This document shows, piece by piece, positions 60,240 to 64,000 of a DNA stretch of 64,000 bases. The DNA is from Echinometra lucunter (lineage: Eukaryota > Echinodermata > Echinoidea > Camarodonta > Echinometridae). Location of the stretch: contig CM057158.1 of NCBI GenBank assembly GCA_029962745.1, positions 7,503,528-7,567,527 of the forward strand, written 5' to 3'. Under the pieces are notes generated by a model. The model was not told the origin of the DNA and did no database searches. It worked only from the letters and a program-made list of their open reading frames with translations. The position numbers and the translations under genes are program-made. Position 1 is the first letter of the stretch. Each line of letters begins with the position of its first letter.

Positions 60240-60310
60240 GCTGGCACTACAGAAGCGGCATACATCTCGTATGCCGACTCGTAACTGCAAGACACTTGTG
60301 TAATGCCAGC
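60240..60310. repeat. Nested hairpin
   Basis: An outer pair GCTGGCA (60240-60246) and TGCCAGC (60304-60310) encloses an inner perfect stem CGGCATAC (60256-60263) and GTATGCCG (60269-60276) with a 5-nt loop. It lies about 220 nt downstream of the stop of the minus-strand candidate 3' exon, so it could be in a 3' untranslated region. The stem is too short for a typical miRNA precursor. Confidence 0.35.
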
Positions 60311-60525
60311 TTATGGGCTTCGCACAAACTGACACCATAACCATCATCATCATTGATGAGTAAAATTTTCTTTGAGATGTTCCTCCATAACGAAGCGCTT
60401 TAGCCATGACTCACATGATCTTCAGTAGCCAAACGTTCTCAGAGATTAAGTTATGACAGTCGCCCCAAGGAACCTAGGGTCCCAATTCTCGCCTCACTCT
60501 GTCATGAGTAATCTATACAGCAATA

Positions 60526-60656
60526 TCATAGCTGAAAATCAGCTCGGGTCATAATCATCTTTGTCGATCCCTGTCGATGATACGAGTGATGGTTGGCCGA
60601 GTTGGCTGAGGGATTGAAGAGCGGGGATCCATTCCTGGTCATCTTGCTGAACTCTG
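60526..60656 (-). CDS. Candidate exon D (3' exon) of minus-strand chain
   Basis: On the minus strand TCGTTTCCTTCATCTCCTTTCAG is an excellent acceptor. In the phase set by the exon at 61301 the frame reads EFSKMTRNGSPLFNPSANSA, then NHHSYHRQGSTK, and ends MIMTRADFQL with TGA. A second frame is also open (QQDDQEWIPALQSLSQLG, ending DKDDYDPS, stop at 60539) and looks as protein-like. Both would give a polar, Ser/Asn-rich C-terminus. No domain is recognised. A nested hairpin lies downstream. Confidence 0.33.
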
Positions 60657-61300
60657 CTGAAAGGAGATGAAGGAAACGAGGGTTAGAGAAACGAAAGGAA
60701 AAGACGACTGCGAGATGAGTTAATTAGGTTACTTCACAATATAGACAGTATATTACACAAAGCTATTGTCATCCCACTCAGAAGTACTCTTGATCATGCG
60801 AATACAAAGAAGTACTCTTGATAATGTACGTATAATGTTTGGGCTCACTTATTAATATTTAAGAAATAATTTTATGGAACAAAATAATACAATCGAAATT
60901 CAAGGAAGTTCGTATTGGAACAACTTTTATTTGGATACGACATGAGAAACAAAAACCAAAGGCTTAAAATCAGAATGTGACAAAACCCATGGGAGGTAAG
61001 AAATAAGATAAGAAAATAGACAAAAGAAGAAGAAAACACACAAAAGATAGGAGGAGAATATCGTGAAGATGAAGCGAAACCATCAAAGATCAATATCATC
61101 TTAGATAAAACATAGTATTCAAGATAACATGATAACATTGTTTTTGCTGGATGTTTTTTTTAATAGATTAAACGGGAAATTTTTAATAACATAAGAAAAT
61201 AGGGAGGAGAAAATGTGGAGAATCAGATGTCAACAGAGTGATTTAGAAACTGAGAACTTATAAGCCTCTTGTCCAAGGCTTCCCACTGTTTCCCGCTTAC

Positions 61301-61348
61301 CGTTATCCACAACCAATAATCTTTTCTCAGTCGTGGTCCTTATTATGC
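61301..61348 (-). CDS. Candidate exon C of minus-strand chain (48 nt)
   Basis: This has the cleanest pair of splice sites in the window: acceptor GAATTATTTCACTTTCAG and donor AACG|GTAAGC on the minus strand. The 48 nt are open in only one frame (IIRTTTEKRLLVVDN), with phase 1 on both sides. That matches the phase-1 start of the next exon at 60656 in one of its frames. It is short but usual for an internal exon. No function can be read from 15 residues. Confidence 0.35.
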
Positions 61349-61979
61349 CTGAAAGTGAAATAATTCAAACTGGACAATATTTCAAATGATAAGTTTTGGA
61401 TTTAGAAATTCCAGTAACCTACGACCACCCCATATCCTTCCTCCCTCACTAGCCCGGAGTCAATCACTCAGTGGGCTTCCAAAATACTAGCCTCCTATTT
61501 CAGAATAATTTTAACAAAATAATGAAGCATTTCTTAGTTCGGATATGCATTTAATGTTGAGTCGCTAATTCGAGAAATTATTTTTCAGTGCTGAGATTAG
61601 TCAGCATGCAGAAAAGGCACTATATCTTTCAAAGTAATATTATTTTCGAGGTTTGCATGCTCCGGGTTCTAGTTGTAATGTTATAATTATTACTGAACTC
61701 CCACAATTCCTAGAGTGACATTGTGTCACGTGACAGCCTTTCAATCAATCGAACACATTCTGAAGAAACCCGTTTTTAATATCAATAAATATTTTCTTAA
61801 AAGGCATCATATTGTCCCTGATATTATCTCGTCAAATATCAATCAATAATCACGTGATGAATCGAGATATTTACATTTCAAAATATAAGTCTGATTGATA
61901 CAGACTAACCCATAGGTCGGCGAGGGGTGCGGTCATCTGGTAGAGGCTTGAGGATCTTAGAGGACCAATAAATCTTAAC
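61349..61979. other. No feature seen (would be intron of the minus-strand chain)
   Basis: AT-rich with no further splice-bounded frame found. Confidence 0.35.
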
Positions 61980-62058
61980 GCCCTTTGAACTTGGCTGCCA
62001 CTTTCAATCCATCTCGTATCCATTCCGCAATGTCGATTTGCTGCCAGGCAGAGAGTTT
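61980..62058 (-). CDS. Candidate exon B of minus-strand chain
   Basis: On the minus strand GTTCGCTTGTTTTCTCTTTAG is a strong acceptor. One frame reads KLSAWQQIDIAEWIRDGLKV, then AAKFKG, with an amphipathic-helix look. It reaches either a TAA at 61975 or a weak donor GGGC|GTTAAG in phase 1, which would suit the exon at 61348. A different frame stays open to a better donor CTATGG|GTTAGT near 61906 but does not fit the next phase. So this is either a 3' exon in its own right or an internal exon with a poor donor. Confidence 0.33.
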
Positions 62059-62338
62059 CTAAAGAGAAAACAAGCGAACAGAGGTGTGTGACCAACGCGA
62101 CCCAAATAACAGTTGAAAACTTCCGGTGGGAACAATGTTAGGATGTGTCCATAACATGTTTCATTCTTTCCCCAATTTCTTCAGCCCGACTGAATCAGTA
62201 ATATCGGTAAACTACAAAATCATGATTTGAAGAAAGCCAGTAGAAATAATGTCATCAGGAACAAGAAAATCGTCATCTTAAAGCAATCGTGCGGCTTCTG
62301 AGATTTAAAGACATCCCCTTGATCCTTCTCCTACTCTT

Positions 62339-62530
62339 TCATGGAGGTAAATCGACATCTTTGAGCAAAGTGTGCTTTTTTAACACTTCGTCACTTTCTT
62401 GACCGAGTACTTTCCATGCGGCGATGGGTTTGACAGGCCTCTTCCAGAAGAAGCAGTATTCAGTAAGGAAGAAATGTAGGAGCTTTGCAGTTTGTGAGGG
62501 ATTAATGTCATATGGACGAAAGTCCCTTGG
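62339..62530 (-). CDS. Candidate exon A of minus-strand chain
   Basis: On the minus strand the frame opens after a TGA and runs 63 codons to TGA: PYDINPSQTAKLLHFFLTEY, CFFWKRPVKPIAAWKVLGQE, ending HTLLKDVDLPP. Codon choice is strikingly coding-like. The preceding 25 or so codons are open in another register (RRAKRAKPIFGNWVTKG), which may mark a frameshift or a missed intron. The acceptor is weak. A donor TGGAAA|GTACTC in phase 0 would join exon B in frame. It could instead be a decayed element, as the plus strand is also open here (62424-62621). No family is recognised. Confidence 0.32.
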   Translation of the reverse strand, partial: PRDFRPYDINPSQTAKLLHFFLTEYCFFWKRPVKPIAAWKVLGQESDEVLKKHTLLKDVDLPP

Positions 62531-63374
62531 TCACCCAGTTACCAAATATAGGCTTTGCCCTTTTTGCTCTCCGTATAGGATTCTTTTCCAGATTCAATTG
62601 AAAAACGATAAAATATCCTAGTTGAATATAAGAAAAAGTTTCCTAAGACAAACAAACATTAAACATATCGTGTGGGCGCAGTTTTTGATAAACTGCAATC
62701 CTGTGGACTTATTTTACTCTATTCGGAATCGACGATCATTTAATGACACAGGTACAGGTACAGATGTCGTAGATCAATAGATTATCATTATGGGTGTATT
62801 TAACTTCCGAGGAAATCTCAACTAACGATGGGCATTCCTCGAAAAGCTTATCACACATAAAATATGAACATTTCTTTGCACCTATAACAAAAGCAAGGGA
62901 ATTACAAAGTTGGAAGAAAATACGTGGGCCTGAACTATAATCTTCACCCATCAGCCACAATTATGAACCGAATATGATCGTTCTTTTCCCCCATGGAATG
63001 TTAACATCCAAACAACAATCGCATTTGTTTTCAGGCTTACATTCTGATAATGTAAATTCAGGGTAAATCTGAATAAAACTGTGGACATAGTGGATATAAA
63101 CACAGTTAACGACAGCATAACGTAACATAAAGATCAATGATCGTTTTTCATTACATTTTTATCTTAATGCCACTCATTTCCGATAATCAAAGATGACCTA
63201 ATATGTTGTCAAAATCTACAAGACAACCGAATATCAAAGACAAGGTATCTATGGACAGATACCAAACAGACAACAACACCGATAATGATTCAGCGAATCA
63301 CCAATATTTCATCAAATGTTAAAGTAAATTCAACCTCCTAAAAATACACGATTGTTGATTATTTTTGTTGTTAG
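62531..63374. other. No firm feature
   Basis: A minus-strand frame (62736-62960) has a fair acceptor (TTGCTTTTGTTATAG near 62900) followed by AKKCSYFMCDKLFEECPSLV, but no usable donor. I leave it uncalled. Confidence 0.35.
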
Positions 63375-63479
63375 GGAAGTGAAAGCTATCTACAGCCAAA
63401 TTTTGTGCCATTTATTGCGTATCCTCCCCATCCGTTTTACGCAGAGGAAGTGATTTGGGGGGCTGGTGGAATCAATTGA
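63375..63479 (+). CDS. Candidate 3' exon, unknown protein
   Basis: The acceptor TTGTTGATTATTTTTGTTGTTAG is strong. In phase 0 the frame runs 34 codons to TGA: GSESYLQPNFVPFIAYPPHP, then FYAEEVIWGAGGIN. A second frame gives EVKAIYSQILCHLLRILPIR and stops a little earlier. Both look plausible, so the product is unsettled. No AATAAA lies close downstream. It would be on the opposite strand from the chain at 60.5-62.5 kb, so it would belong to another gene. Confidence 0.25.
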   Translation, partial: GSESYLQPNFVPFIAYPPHPFYAEEVIWGAGGIN

Positions 63480-64000
63480 CATTAACATTGTAAAGGGAAA
63501 AAAAGGGATACCGCTTTGACATCGGCCTGATGAAGGAAATTCTGACCGTGAGAAGGAAGTGTCGGTCTATTTTTAATCAAAAAGCTATGTCACGTTATTA
63601 ATCGCATTATTTTGCTTCATATAGTTCATACCCGACTTTTCAACCCAGTGATTACATTCATGCAGGATACCAGACACAAATCCTTCCCCTCTAAATTTAC
63701 TGGAACTACTCTGGGCCTTTCCCTCTGCAAGCCCCCACGCAATGGTGAACATGCTGAATGGATTCGGCACATGTTACAAATCATGTGAACTTGATGTTGT
63801 CTACAGTTTTATACGCTTGAATCATTGACAAAGTTCAGAATTTGTTTTCTTTGTGACATCTTCCATTCATTATGTAATTTGTCAGATAGGCAAACGTCGC
63901 TGAAGAACCAGTGTTCCGCCAAATACACGGTAGGTGTTTCAAAGAGCAAACCTTCCTTGACTAAATATCATGTAATAGACATGATAGATTCAAGATTTGT
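63480..64000. other. No firm feature at window end
   Basis: A minus-strand frame (63585-63770) includes TIAWGLAEGKAQSSSSKFRG with a possible GAAT|GTAATC donor near 63655, but it is open in another register too. Not called. Confidence 0.35.

Noticed and set aside
60590..60640. tRNA-like A-box TGGCCGAGTTGG
   Set aside because: No proper B-box at usual distance and no cloverleaf; the same bases fit a minus-strand exon candidate better.
1..64000. CRISPR arrays, bacterial operons, rRNA genes and common conserved miRNAs
   Set aside because: I looked for regular spaced repeats, gene packing, and remembered rRNA, snRNA and miRNA core sequences and found none.

Overview
The window looks like metazoan nuclear DNA, most likely from an echinoderm and probably a sea urchin. 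The sequence is AT-rich and has no bacterial-style gene packing. It is full of (GA)n, (CT)n and poly-G/poly-C tracts. It carries tRNA-derived SINE copies, short inverted-repeat (MITE-like) elements and worn non-LTR retrotransposon ends of the kinds common in sea urchin genomes. The organism call rests on recognising these repeat styles by eye, not on a database match.

No complete protein-coding gene, rRNA, canonical tRNA or CRISPR array is visible, and no translated segment has a domain I can name with confidence except one retrotransposon fragment. What can be supported is: (a) mobile elements with visible terminal inverted repeats, target duplications or Pol III boxes; (b) tandem and dispersed repeats; and (c) single-exon-sized open frames with splice-like borders, coding-like codon use or a nearby poly(A) signal. 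The last group are candidates only. Several of them are open in two frames, so their products are uncertain.

Layout. 1-8.5 kb: repeat-dense, with two families of inverted-repeat elements present twice each (977 and 8173, in opposite orientation; about 4770 and 6732, in the same orientation), a G-run/C-run element at 6550 and a worn minisatellite near 2.1-2.5 kb. 8.5-22.5 kb: mostly single-copy-looking sequence with several GC-richer islands, a promoter-like CpG patch at 13.76-13.91 kb and candidate exons on both strands. 22.56-23.9 kb: a large foldback element, a second inverted-repeat element abutting it, and a LINE-like 3' end. 24-28.4 kb: AT-rich and empty. 28.47-28.66 kb: a good minus-strand candidate terminal exon. 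30.1-30.5 kb: a SINE interrupted by a 166-bp inverted-repeat element with a 5-bp target duplication. 35-40.5 kb: a small inverted-repeat element, a second SINE, a sequence repeated three times at about 0.65-0.7 kb spacing, and a 174-bp element flanked by TTA duplications. 40.8-54.9 kb: microsatellites plus scattered candidate exons, with a possible TATA-containing promoter at 53.64 kb. 55-57 kb: tri- and tetranucleotide arrays. 58.6-63.5 kb: the most gene-like part, with a plus-strand candidate 3' exon followed by AATAAA, a LINE reverse-transcriptase C-terminal remnant, and a phase-compatible chain of minus-strand candidate exons.

I cannot show that the candidate exons work together. The simplest reading is a gene-poor, intron-rich or intergenic interval shaped mainly by small transposons and microsatellites.
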